Source of the DNA: JBNKEI01 sp050288705
GTDB lineage: Bacteria; Myxococcota; Myxococcia; Myxococcales; UBA5297
Reading direction: 5' to 3'
DNA length: 7,130 nt
Assembly: GCA_050288705.1 (NCBI GenBank)
Contig: JBNKEI010000114.1
Span: 1-7,130 of the forward strand
This document shows positions 1 to 5,865 of the stretch, one piece after another. The notes under the pieces are model-generated. The model had not been told where the DNA came from, searched no databases, and saw nothing but the letters and a program-made list of their open reading frames with translations. Positions within the stretch are counted from its first letter, which is position 1. Every line of letters starts with the position of its first letter. Both the position numbers and the translations under genes were made by a program.

Positions 1-1
1 G

Positions 2-157
2 TCGCAGGAACGTCCGCTGTCAATGACAGAACGCATGTCGCTGAAGATGCACCTGGTGATGTGCACCGGCTGCAGCAACTTCAGGGAACAGATGGGTGCG
101 CTCAGAGTGATGACGCGGAATTTTGCCAAGGGCAGGAACGAGCAGGATAAGAAGTAG
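2..157 (+). CDS. zf-HC2 (anti-sigma-like zinc finger) protein, 3' end only
   Basis: Partial gene: the 5' end lies outside the window and 51 codons plus a TAG stop are visible. The reading frame contains SQERPLSMTERMSLKMHLVM followed by CTGC, giving the HxxxCxxC spacing (His17, Cys21, Cys24 of the visible part) of zf-HC2 / anti-sigma zinc-binding domains, where the His and Cys residues bind zinc and contact an ECF sigma factor. The tail is basic and ends in KK, with no transmembrane helix, so it would be a short soluble protein. In the family such genes usually follow an ECF sigma-factor gene, which would lie left of this window. I take it as the chromosomal left flank of the island. A methionine at 23-25 lies in frame, but the conserved SQERPLS stretch before it argues for an upstream start. 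The family call is from motif recognition only. Confidence 0.7.
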   Translation, partial: SQERPLSMTERMSLKMHLVMCTGCSNFREQMGALRVMTRNFAKGRNEQDKK

Positions 158-180
158 GGCAGGATTTTGTGCATCCTGCC
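158..180 (+). terminator. Hairpin just after the zf-HC2 gene, possible terminator
   Basis: A perfect 8-bp inverted repeat, GGCAGGAT (158-165) and ATCCTGCC (173-180), with a 7-nt loop, starts one base after the zf-HC2 stop codon. The position fits a transcription terminator or an mRNA 3'-end stabiliser. No T-tract follows (the next bases are GGAAACAGAC), so it is not a classical Rho-independent terminator. The rest of the stretch to 404 has no gene that I can support. Confidence 0.4.
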
Positions 181-404
181 GGAAACAGACAGATGGAGTG
201 ATGAGAGCTGAAGGTCTGTTGCTCGGCCTGAGCAGTAGTTCGAGGTGTTGGCTGAATCGGTCAGCAATGCGTTGGTAAGCAGCCCTTTCAGCCGCCCTAA
301 GCACACGTGGTTGGTATCATTAGCCGTGAAAAGAGTAAGATATTCAGCGCAGGAAGACTTGGGGCATCTTCTGCTTCATTTCCACAAATTTAGGTAATTG
401 TGTG

Positions 405-1958
405 ATGACTATCGAACACAAGCTGACGGCAATCCTCAAAGCGAGCAACTCCGGCGCATTTCTCTTTATTGGCTCTGGTTTCTCGCGTCGTTACCTCGGC
501 CTTGATGACTGGCCTGGACTGCTTTCTAGGTTCTGTGTAGCAGGTAAACCATTTGAGTACTATCGCTCTACCACCGACGGCGACATACCTGGAGCAGCAA
601 AACTTCTAGCGGCTGACTTTAATGAGTACTGGTGGACTGCGAAAGAGTACGCAGCAAGCGTTGAGACCCATCAAGCCAAGATTGAAAATTCTACGTCTGC
701 TCTACGGATTGAGATTTCCAACTATCTCGCTGGACTTGATCCGGTTTCCGCTATTAAGGCAGGACATAGAGATGAGATCGAATTACTTTCCAGCCTCAAC
801 GTTGATGGCATTATCACAACGAACTGGGATTTATTCATTGAATACCTTTTTCCGGACTACAGAGCGTACGTTGGTCAGAACGAACTACTTTTTTCTGATC
901 CGCAGGGTATCGGCGAGATATACAAGATTCATGGGTGTGCTACTGAGCCGTGGTCTCTCATTCTAACTTCGGACGACTATGCTGAGTTCAATGATCGTAA
1001 TCCGTATTTAGCCGCGAAGTTGATTACGGTATTTGTCGAACATCCTGTGATATTCCTCGGCTACTCTTTGACAGACCCAAACATTACAAGTCTACTCCGC
1101 GCGATTTCTCTGTGCATCGGTCGCAATCAGGTCGAACGACTTAGGCAGAATTTGATATTCGTCCAACGCCCCAAGACTAACGAAGAGTCGGGCATTTCTG
1201 ACACCTATTTGACCATCGACGGTATTCAGATTCCTCTTGTTTTGATTAAAACGAATAACTATTCAGAGGTCTACAAGAGTCTAGCGGCCATTCGTCGAAA
1301 GATTCCGGCACGAGTGCTTCGGTACTGCAAGGAACAGCTTTATGAGTTGGTGAAGTCCTTGGAGCCAGAAAAGAAGCTCTGTGTTGTCGATCTTGACGAG
1401 ATTGAGAACAAGGAAGATGTGGAGTTTCTCGTCGGTGTTGGCGTCGCCTCTCCCGAAGAGGTAGGCATTGGTGAGGTTGGTTATGAGACGATCGAGGTCA
1501 GGGACTTGATTGCCGATGCTCTACACGAGAGCCGCAACTACAATGCGAGAAAGATTATCGACTTCGTCATTCCCCGAGCAGGGCGCGGTACACCGTATGT
1601 GCCGGTGTACAAGTATCTGCGCGAGATTGGAATCGATTCCGAGGATGCCTACAATAAGAGCGGTCTGCAACTCGACAAGTGGGTGAAGTATGACGACGAG
1701 AAATTTCGACTCAAAATGTATGAACCGGCATTTGCTAAGCGTTCCCACGAGACCATGACGGAGTTGATCGCAGGCTCAACTCCCGAGAACGCAGCTATTC
1801 TGATTCCATTTATACCAAAGGAAAAGATCGAACTCCAGCTGCTTAATGACTTCCTGATTCAGCACGAGGAGAAGCTCGACAACAATAACTATGCGACCTA
1901 CTTTAGGAAGCTCGTAGCCCTGTATGACAGGCTGAAGTGGGGATGGAGCGGCGGGTAA
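405..1958 (+). CDS. SIR2-like (SIR2_2) domain protein, candidate NAD+-consuming defence effector
   Basis: The protein has 517 aa from the ATG at 405. An in-frame GTG at 402 is possible, but ATG has better spacing (9 nt) to the TAGGT at 391-395. The N-terminal 240 residues carry SIR2-like motifs in order: LFIGSGFS (20-27, nucleotide-binding glycine loop), TTNWD (138-142, the Asn/Asp catalytic motif), YKIHG with H176 (catalytic His), and GYSLTDP (219-225, typical of the SIR2_2 subfamily). Known members hydrolyse NAD+ and stop growth of phage-infected cells (Thoeris ThsA, DSR, SIR2-HerA). The C-terminal half (about 250-517) is charged, soluble and not recognised; in related effectors this part is the sensor or oligomerisation domain. 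No HerA, TIR or Argonaute partner is adjacent, so a stand-alone effector is inferred. No convincing promoter is seen: TTGGTA (311-316) and TAAGAT (336-341) are 19 nt apart, which is weak. Confidence 0.85.
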   Translation: MTIEHKLTAILKASNSGAFLFIGSGFSRRYLGLDDWPGLLSRFCVAGKPFEYYRSTTDGDIPGAAKLLAADFNEYWWTAKEYAASVETHQAKIENSTSALRIEISNYLAGLDPVSAIKAGHRDEIELLSSLNVDGIITTNWDLFIEYLFPDYRAYVGQNELLFSDPQGIGEIYKIHGCATEPWSLILTSDDYAEFNDRNPYLAAKLITVFVEHPVIFLGYSLTDPNITSLLRAISLCIGRNQVERLRQNLIFVQRPKTNEESGISDTYLTIDGIQIPLVLIKTNNYSEVYKSLAAIRRKIPARVLRYCKEQLYELVKSLEPEKKLCVVDLDEIENKEDVEFLVGVGVASPEEVGIGEVGYETIEVRDLIADALHESRNYNARKIIDFVIPRAGRGTPYVPVYKYLREIGIDSEDAYNKSGLQLDKWVKYDDEKFRLKMYEPAFAKRSHETMTELIAGSTPENAAILIPFIPKEKIELQLLNDFLIQHEEKLDNNNYATYFRKLVALYDRLKWGWSGG

Positions 1959-2046
1959 GTGTGGCCATTATTGCTATGAATTGAATGAGGAGTGAACCGT
2001 TTTCGTATTCGCACGCAAACACAAGGGAGCAGCTTCGCATTTGATT

Positions 2047-2089
2047 TGAACTAACAGCGATGACCGTTTTTGGTCGAAAGCGGCAGTTC
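2047..2089. repeat. Hairpin repeat with GACC-GTTTTT-GGTC core
   Basis: An outer inverted pair TGAACT (2047-2052) / AGTTCA (2084-2089) encloses an inner stem GACC (2062-2065) / GGTC (2072-2075) with a T-rich loop. The core TGACCGTTTTTGGTCGA (2061-2077) matches 14 of 17 bases of TGACCGCTTAGGGTCGA at 3812-3828, so it belongs to a repeat family scattered in this island. The AACTAAC at 2049-2055 looks somewhat like an attC R'' box, but no matching GTTRRRY follows. Its position 89 bp after the SIR2 stop could let it act as a 3' hairpin for that transcript. The rest of the gene-free stretch 1959-2328 holds the direct-repeat copy and a 15-bp repeat listed separately. Confidence 0.5.
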
Positions 2090-2116
2090 ATCACCTTCAA
2101 ACTGAACTTCCGCTAT

Positions 2117-2234
2117 GGCCGAGAACCAGCCCTTCGCATTGTATTATCCAAATGACCGCTAAGGTTCGCCCTCAACCGGGAACATCCTCCCACTTCAATT
2201 CCTTGAAATCGAACCCGCTCATCTGCGCCGGTTT
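2117..2234 (-). pseudogene. 118-bp duplicated 3' end of the right-flank gene (direct repeat, copy 1)
   Basis: This segment matches 6957-7074 at 113 of 118 positions without gaps; the differences are at 2146, 2152, 2158, 2160 and 2203. On the - strand it contains the last 20 codons (KPAQMSGFDFKELKWEDVPG) and TGA stop (2172-2174) of the right-edge gene, plus 55 bp beyond the stop. Only one of the five differences lies in the coding part (AGG to AAG, Arg to Lys). Identity ends sharply at 2234: the frame upstream reads unrelated sequence, so this is a gene fragment without function of its own. It is either a target-site or attachment-type duplication or a relic of an earlier insertion at the 3' end of that gene. 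Confidence 0.85.
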
Positions 2235-2243
2235 TGAGACAAA

Positions 2244-2258
2244 AGGTACCGGAGTCGT
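2244..2258 (+). repeat. 15-bp direct repeat AGGTACCGGAGTCGT, copy 1
   Basis: AGGTACCGGAGTCGT occurs here and again, perfectly, at 2937-2951. The two copies flank the LprI-like gene, 71 bp before its start and 18 bp after its stop. An exact 15-bp match is unlikely by chance in 7 kb. It may be the end of a small palindromic or mobile unit. Confidence 0.6.
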
Positions 2259-2328
2259 GTCAAAATAATAAATAGGGCTCCGCCCCCATACGTGCAATGC
2301 GACATTAGGGTTAATAAAGAGAAAATAT

Positions 2329-2919
2329 ATGGACTTTGTGGAAAAAGCTGGCTTTGCCATCTTAGGAGTCATTCTGATGGGGATTGGCTATCTGATTAGA
2401 CGTCACTTAGAGAACAAGCCTCAGCAGGAAGCCCTCGATCGCCACAAAAGTGTCTTAGATATTCACAAGCAGTTGAATGAACAAGGCCTTACAGTTAAGG
2501 ACCTCAAGAACTTGGAACAAATACTTACAGGGAAATCCAGTTCAATTAAACAGCACTCAAATCAATTAACTCGCGAATCAGAAGCTGAGCCAATAATCTT
2601 GGAGAGTGACACTGACTTAAAGCCGCAAATGGAGCTAAATCTAAGAGCGAGCGAAAAACTTGATAAAGCACAAGAAAAACTTCGTGAAGTAATTGCCGGT
2701 ATCGACGCTAGAGTCGGAGATTTTGAAAGCCAATCACTAATGAATAGCCAGCGCGCTTGGGAAGGTTACAGTATAGAACAGGCCGAGGCCGCAGCATCAA
2801 GCTATAGAGGTGGCAGTATTTATCCTCTTATCTATTTATCAGAACTTGAGTCACTTACCTTAGAGAGAACTGCAAGGTTGCAGGCTGAACTTGACGAAAT
2901 AGTAAGACTTAGAAATTGA
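2329..2919 (+). CDS. Membrane-anchored protein with LprI/DUF1311-like C-terminal domain
   Basis: The protein has 196 aa. The start ATG is preceded by AAGAG (2317-2321) at 7-nt spacing. Residues 8-23 form one transmembrane helix, followed at once by RRH (24-26), so the positive-inside rule predicts the rest of the chain to be cytoplasmic. Residues 30-105 are polar and low-complexity, probably a linker. Residues 108-190 resemble the LprI-like lysozyme-inhibitor fold (DUF1311): QRAW (141-144) with Y147, an YRGGSIYP turn (159-166), then LESLTLERTARL (173-184). In characterised members this domain is exported and binds lysozyme. Here there is no cleavable signal peptide and the topology looks inverted, so that role is doubtful. 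The gene lies directly before an integron cassette and the R' box at 3114-3120 ends its 3' region, so it may itself be a cassette gene. Function unknown. Confidence 0.8.
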   Translation: MDFVEKAGFAILGVILMGIGYLIRRHLENKPQQEALDRHKSVLDIHKQLNEQGLTVKDLKNLEQILTGKSSSIKQHSNQLTRESEAEPIILESDTDLKPQMELNLRASEKLDKAQEKLREVIAGIDARVGDFESQSLMNSQRAWEGYSIEQAEAAASSYRGGSIYPLIYLSELESLTLERTARLQAELDEIVRLRN

Positions 2920-2936
2920 AATCCACAACACCACGT

Positions 2937-2951
2937 AGGTACCGGAGTCGT
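2937..2951 (+). repeat. 15-bp direct repeat AGGTACCGGAGTCGT, copy 2
   Basis: Perfect second copy of the 2244-2258 sequence, 18 bp after the stop of the LprI-like gene and 8 bp before an inverted-repeat element at 2960-3033. With copy 1 it brackets the gene. Confidence 0.6.
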
Positions 2952-2959
2952 ACGTTATA

Positions 2960-3033
2960 GGGTCAGTTTCGCATTTAGTTTCAAAGGAATTTGGAAATGA
3001 GTGCGTACCCCAAACACAATTCGATGCTGACCC
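2960..3033. repeat. REP-like palindromic element (GGGTCAG ... CTGACCC)
   Basis: Left arm GGGTCAGTTTCGCATT (2960-2975) and right arm AATTCGATGCTGACCC (3018-3033) pair at 13 of 16 positions, with looser pairing continuing inward. GGGTCAG-ended palindromes of this size resemble the short units moved by IS200-type REP-associated transposases. No transposase is in the window, so that origin is inference. The element sits between the LprI-like gene and the R' box at 3114 and may have interrupted or lengthened that gene's attC site. Confidence 0.5.
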
Positions 3034-3113
3034 ATTTAATTCCAACTTCGACCTTGATATTTGGGTTGGTTCACGGCAGGATGCGGGCATGAGTAGACTT
3101 TTTCTACAACCTC

Positions 3114-3120
3114 GTTAGGT
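3114..3120 (+). other. attC R' box GTTAGGT (cassette junction)
   Basis: GTTAGGT fits the integron core-site consensus GTTRRRY. Recombination would cut after the G, making TTAGGT (3115-3120) the first bases of the downstream cassette. It is exactly complementary to the R'' box ACCTAAC (3729-3735) at that cassette's other end, as expected for a cassette that was once circular. The left half of the attC ending here is unclear: candidates are CCACAAC near 2923-2929 (site of about 195 bp) or TTCCAAC near 3040 (about 80 bp), and neither pairs well. TTAGGT may also act as the ribosome-binding site of the next gene, 9 nt before its ATG. Confidence 0.7.
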
Positions 3121-3783
3121 CATTAAAAAATGAGTACCGAAATAACACAGATACCACTGGCTCCTATAGCAACTGTCGTCGCTGCATTAATTACGGCTCT
3201 CATCGCTTTTGTGAACCTCACCCTCAGTAAGGAACAAAAAACTTCCGAGTTTCGACAAGCATGGATCGACGGCATGAGGTCCGATCTAGCCACATACCTC
3301 TCATCCGCTCGTGCTCTTTGTCGCACCATGCAAGAGGCTCGAAGTCCAAATACTGACGATGAGGACATTCAGGATTACAAATTCGAAAAGACAAAAATCA
3401 GTGAGATGCGAATCAATGGAGCGAGTGCACTCTACAGAATAAAATTACGTCTAAACAAAACAGAACCAGAGCACATCGAATTAAATCGACTCATCGATGT
3501 GGCCATAGAAACACAAAATAAAATAAACATAGAAAAAGGCAAGAATTACGACGAAGCATTGAAGGCCATCGAACGAGTCTCAACCCACTCGCAGGATATC
3601 CTAAAGAGCCAATGGGAAAGAGTTAAAAAGGGAGAGCAAGCATTTCGCGTAGCGAGAAATTGGGTAATGCCTGCCATCATGATCGGTTCTGCTATTTTCA
3701 TCGTAGTACTTATATTAAAATAAAAAGAACCTAACCAGACGTTCCAGACAACGTGCGCATGCGCCCGTCGTCTGAACTTGACG
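3115..3783 (+). mobile_element. Integron gene cassette (one gene plus attC)
   Basis: This 669-bp unit runs from TTAGGT after the upstream cut point to the G of the downstream R' box. It contains one gene starting 15 bp from the left end and an attC at the right end, the standard compact cassette layout. The terminal TTAGGT complements its own ACCTAAC R'' box. No intI gene or attI site is in the window, so it is an integrase-less remnant or part of a longer array interrupted on both sides. Confidence 0.8.
3130..3723 (+). CDS. Two-TM membrane protein of unknown function, cassette-encoded
   Basis: The protein has 197 aa. The start is the only good ATG, 9 nt after the AGGT of the cassette boundary (3117-3120). 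Helix 1 spans about residues 9-31 and helix 2 about 179-196. The long middle is highly charged and helical, and the lysine/arginine-rich edges (K34, K37; R173, R176) put it in the cytoplasm, giving a hairpin topology with both ends outside or membrane-embedded. Just after helix 1 is the motif KEQKTSEFRQAWIDGMRSDL (34-53), which I recognise as recurring in small bacterial hypothetical membrane proteins, without a known function. No enzymatic motif, signal peptide or lipobox is visible. The gene fills its integron cassette and has no terminator other than the foldable attC 6 bp after its stop. Many cassette proteins of this kind are uncharacterised; a role in phage defence or stress is only a guess. 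Confidence 0.8.
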   Translation: MSTEITQIPLAPIATVVAALITALIAFVNLTLSKEQKTSEFRQAWIDGMRSDLATYLSSARALCRTMQEARSPNTDDEDIQDYKFEKTKISEMRINGASALYRIKLRLNKTEPEHIELNRLIDVAIETQNKINIEKGKNYDEALKAIERVSTHSQDILKSQWERVKKGEQAFRVARNWVMPAIMIGSAIFIVVLILK

Positions 3784-3789
3784 TTGAAT
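3729..3789 (+). other. attC recombination site (59-base-element type), 61 bp
   Basis: R'' is ACCTAAC (3729-3735) and R' is GTTGAAT (3783-3789); both fit RYYYAAC/GTTRRRY. A 5-nt unpaired spacer lies on each side (cagac 3736-3740, ttgac 3778-3782). The inner L arms GTTCCAGACAACG (3741-3753) and CGTCGTCTGAAC (3766-3777) pair with one extra, extrahelical C and one mismatch. The apex is the palindrome GCGCATGCGC (3755-3764). R boxes, unpaired spacer, L arms with an extrahelical base and small terminal stem are all the features by which the integron integrase recognises the folded bottom strand, so this is a confident call. TTGAAT (3784-3789) would start another cassette, but no matching ATTCAAC R'' box occurs in the non-coding DNA to the right. 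Confidence 0.88.
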
Positions 3790-3815
3790 GTCTGCTTTGT
3801 GAAGTTACAACTGAC

Positions 3816-3939
3816 CGCTTAGGGTCGATTGTGTGAGTTCGCCAATGTCTGCAATCGGGCAGCTCAGTTTTTACGCGCCAGGGAAATTTTCATTGCTCTA
3901 AAGCGGACTTTCGCCAACTGTCACTATCGACCCAAAGCC
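3816..3939. repeat. Long imperfect inverted repeat in the gene-free stretch 3790-4130
   Basis: Arms 3816-3852 and 3903-3939 are inverted copies with 28 of 37 positions matching and no gaps, around a 50-bp loop. The best core is CTTAGGGTCGAT (3818-3829) against ATCGACCCAAAG (3926-3937). Related pieces nearby are AATGTCTGC (3787-3795 and 3844-3852), AAAGCGGACT (3900-3909 and again about 3980-3989) and AATGTCCGCTT around 4029. The stretch therefore looks like an array of decayed palindromic repeats, not a gene. An open frame at 3829-4065 lies across these repeats and shows no protein-like features. Confidence 0.55.
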
Positions 3940-4003
3940 GACCACCACGGGAATTTCAAAGAAGGCAAACTTCTTGGCCAAAGCGGACTGTGGCTACTTC
4001 TGA

Positions 4004-4020
4004 ATGGGCCGTCGGCCCAT
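4004..4020. repeat. Strong palindromic hairpin ATGGGCC-GTC-GGCCCAT
   Basis: A perfect 7-bp GC-rich stem, ATGGGCC (4004-4010) and GGCCCAT (4014-4020), with a 3-nt loop. It lies about 110 bp past the end of the - strand operon and could work as a bidirectional hairpin, but no T-tract adjoins it, so I do not call it a terminator. Confidence 0.5.
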
Positions 4021-4130
4021 CCTGCTGCAATGTCCGCTTCCAACATATTCGAACAATCACTTTAACCCCAAGAGGATATGAGCCAAGTGATAGACTCACA
4101 ACAGCGCGGCATGCAAGTCGGCAATGAATA

Positions 4131-5864
4131 CTAACTACTGACTTGGCGCGAGATTGAAAGATTACTCTCTCCTATTATCCGCTCGAAGGCAATTCGATCC
4201 GGCGATATAAAGCCTGGGTTATCATAAAACTTATCCGCCTCAATGGCTTTGAGTATGTCTGGGTCGCGAACTACGTCTCGAATCCATATTCCTAGATTGG
4301 CAAGAGAATCCCTGCCAGCTTTTTTTTCAAAAACTCTATGAAATACATGGTAACGATGTCTCACCATCGACCAGTTGATTGTCTCCTGGTACGAAAGCTC
4401 CGATAACGCATCGACAATGTTCCCAACCGGACCGATGTTGTTCTCAATCCACTTTATGTGCGACAGGAGCGCCTCAGTCATAAGCTCACGGTCCTTCCAC
4501 AGGCTTTGTACATTGACCTGAGTTTCCAAATTAACGTCTGTGAGGTGTATGTCGTAGTTCTGGATAGGATCGGTAGCCAGGAGCAAACCGTAGAGACCTG
4601 ACATGATCAATATATGCGGGCTATTCTTTTTGGCTAAGAAAACTTGCCATTCCTCTGAAGTCGCACGATAACAGCGCCCTTTATATCTTGCATAAGCTGG
4701 AACGTAGATTTGCTCATTGACTCGCCCTCCAATATCCTGGCCGAACTTAAGTTGCGTGTTCATCGGCTTGGCGATTCGATTGCCTTCTGAGAATTCAATG
4801 CCATCGACTTCACCGTTCTGAATGCTGACTAAAATCTTATTCCGGGTTGTAAATATATGTTGGCGTACCTCGGGATTTGCAAGTTGATCGACAAGAGAGC
4901 CGCCATCAACATAATAGTCTCCGACTGCATCCGATTTTGTATTGCTACACGAGATGAGCAAGATATCTATTGCATTTGCTCTCCCTTTCGTAGACACCTT
5001 GCTCAACGTCGATGTCTGCACTGCCTGTTCACGTTCACGCATTGAATCGGTCACTACCTTAATCCGCGATCTTTGCGTTGATACGCTACTAGCTGAAGAC
5101 TCTAATATCAATTGACTCAGGCGATTCAGCAGGCTGGAATTAACATCTTGGTCAAGCTTGCTCGACCCATGTGCCCCTGGAATAATGCCCTCATCATGAT
5201 CGAATTCAGTAAAGAAGTTCAGTTCTGGACGTCCGACGAATTTATCGCTCTCTGCCGTAAATACGTGGAATTGCGGGACATCTATTGCTTGCCCGCCGGA
5301 TGACTTGAACATCCTTACAGCGTGATCATAAGCGTCGCCCATTGTCAGACCACCTATTCGAGGATTGGCCAAATAGCTCACTCGGGAATGAAGCTTTGCT
5401 AAGAAAGGAATGTGTTCAATACATTTTGCAGTTTTTGATCCCGTAACGGGACTGGCAATTAAAAAACAGAGGCGAATCTTTTTTACGACGGCATGGTCAC
5501 GTGCGCTTTCCATCATCGTGCATAACATTTGTCGAACTAATAATCCCCCCATGCTATGGGCGACGACGTAGATATCGGTATATTGTTCGAGATGGGCATT
5601 AATCCACAACCTGAGCTTCTCGGCAATACGCGCTGGTTGATTCATATCGACTTTTGGTGATTTATAGCCAAAAGATGCGGTATCGAATGCAATCATTGAA
5701 GGAAACGTTAAGAACACATCTGGAGTAGCCCCCCAAGTGTCGGTCGCATCGCCGAATGTGCCGTGAACAAATAGAACTACACTGCTTGTAGCGGGAGTCA
5801 ATTGATTCAACCAGGAATCGTCGTCTATCAGTATTTTGTGCCGTTTTGATTGTAAGGCGATCAT
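4131..5864 (-). CDS. Fusion protein: alpha/beta-hydrolase (lipase-like) plus YaaA/DUF6884-like domain
   Basis: The protein has 577 aa. Residues 30-250 are an alpha/beta-hydrolase: FVHGTFG (32-38, oxyanion region), AHSMGG (102-107) with nucleophile S104, and likely acid D207 (AESDKFVG) and histidine H232 (AHGSSK). This resembles lipase/esterase families acting on lipids or esters (DUF676-like). A low-complexity linker (about 255-297) leads to a second domain: LLISCSNTK (302-310), YARYKGRCYRAT (391-402), and ILIMSGLYGLL (418-428) followed by DPIQNYDIHL (432-441). The last two match the order of motifs in E. coli YaaA (F-x-GDVY, then LSGLYGVLRPLD and a following Tyr). CSxTK-type motifs also occur in DUF6884. 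The C-terminus (450-577) is helical and unrecognised. Its start lies one base after the stop of the transglycosylase gene, so the two are co-transcribed and probably translationally coupled. Inference: YaaA-like part acts on or binds modified nucleic acid, lipase part is an effector. There is no signal peptide. Confidence 0.85.
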   Translation of the reverse strand: MIALQSKRHKILIDDDSWLNQLTPATSSVVLFVHGTFGDATDTWGATPDVFLTFPSMIAFDTASFGYKSPKVDMNQPARIAEKLRLWINAHLEQYTDIYVVAHSMGGLLVRQMLCTMMESARDHAVVKKIRLCFLIASPVTGSKTAKCIEHIPFLAKLHSRVSYLANPRIGGLTMGDAYDHAVRMFKSSGGQAIDVPQFHVFTAESDKFVGRPELNFFTEFDHDEGIIPGAHGSSKLDQDVNSSLLNRLSQLILESSASSVSTQRSRIKVVTDSMREREQAVQTSTLSKVSTKGRANAIDILLISCSNTKSDAVGDYYVDGGSLVDQLANPEVRQHIFTTRNKILVSIQNGEVDGIEFSEGNRIAKPMNTQLKFGQDIGGRVNEQIYVPAYARYKGRCYRATSEEWQVFLAKKNSPHILIMSGLYGLLLATDPIQNYDIHLTDVNLETQVNVQSLWKDRELMTEALLSHIKWIENNIGPVGNIVDALSELSYQETINWSMVRHRYHVFHRVFEKKAGRDSLANLGIWIRDVVRDPDILKAIEADKFYDNPGFISPDRIAFERIIGESNLSISRQVSS

Positions 5865-5865
5865 G

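Noticed and set aside
20..304. 94-codon - strand frame
   Set aside because: It overlaps the zf-HC2 gene end and the hairpin on the opposite strand; its composition is not protein-like.
311..341. Sigma-70 promoter TTGGTA-N19-TAAGAT for the SIR2 gene
   Set aside because: The spacer is too long and both boxes are poor matches; not strong enough to annotate.
2040..2116. attC site for the SIR2 gene
   Set aside because: AACTAAC resembles an R'' box, but no GTTRRRY follows at a suitable distance and the L arms do not pair.
2172..2372. 66-codon - strand frame ending in the duplicated sequence
   Set aside because: Only its last 20 codons are gene-derived; the upstream part is random sequence antisense to the LprI-like gene start.
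3829..4065. 78-codon open frame on the + strand after the attC
   Set aside because: It runs through the inverted-repeat cluster, has no ribosome-binding site at its start, and its translation shows no domain, helix pattern or usual composition of a real protein.
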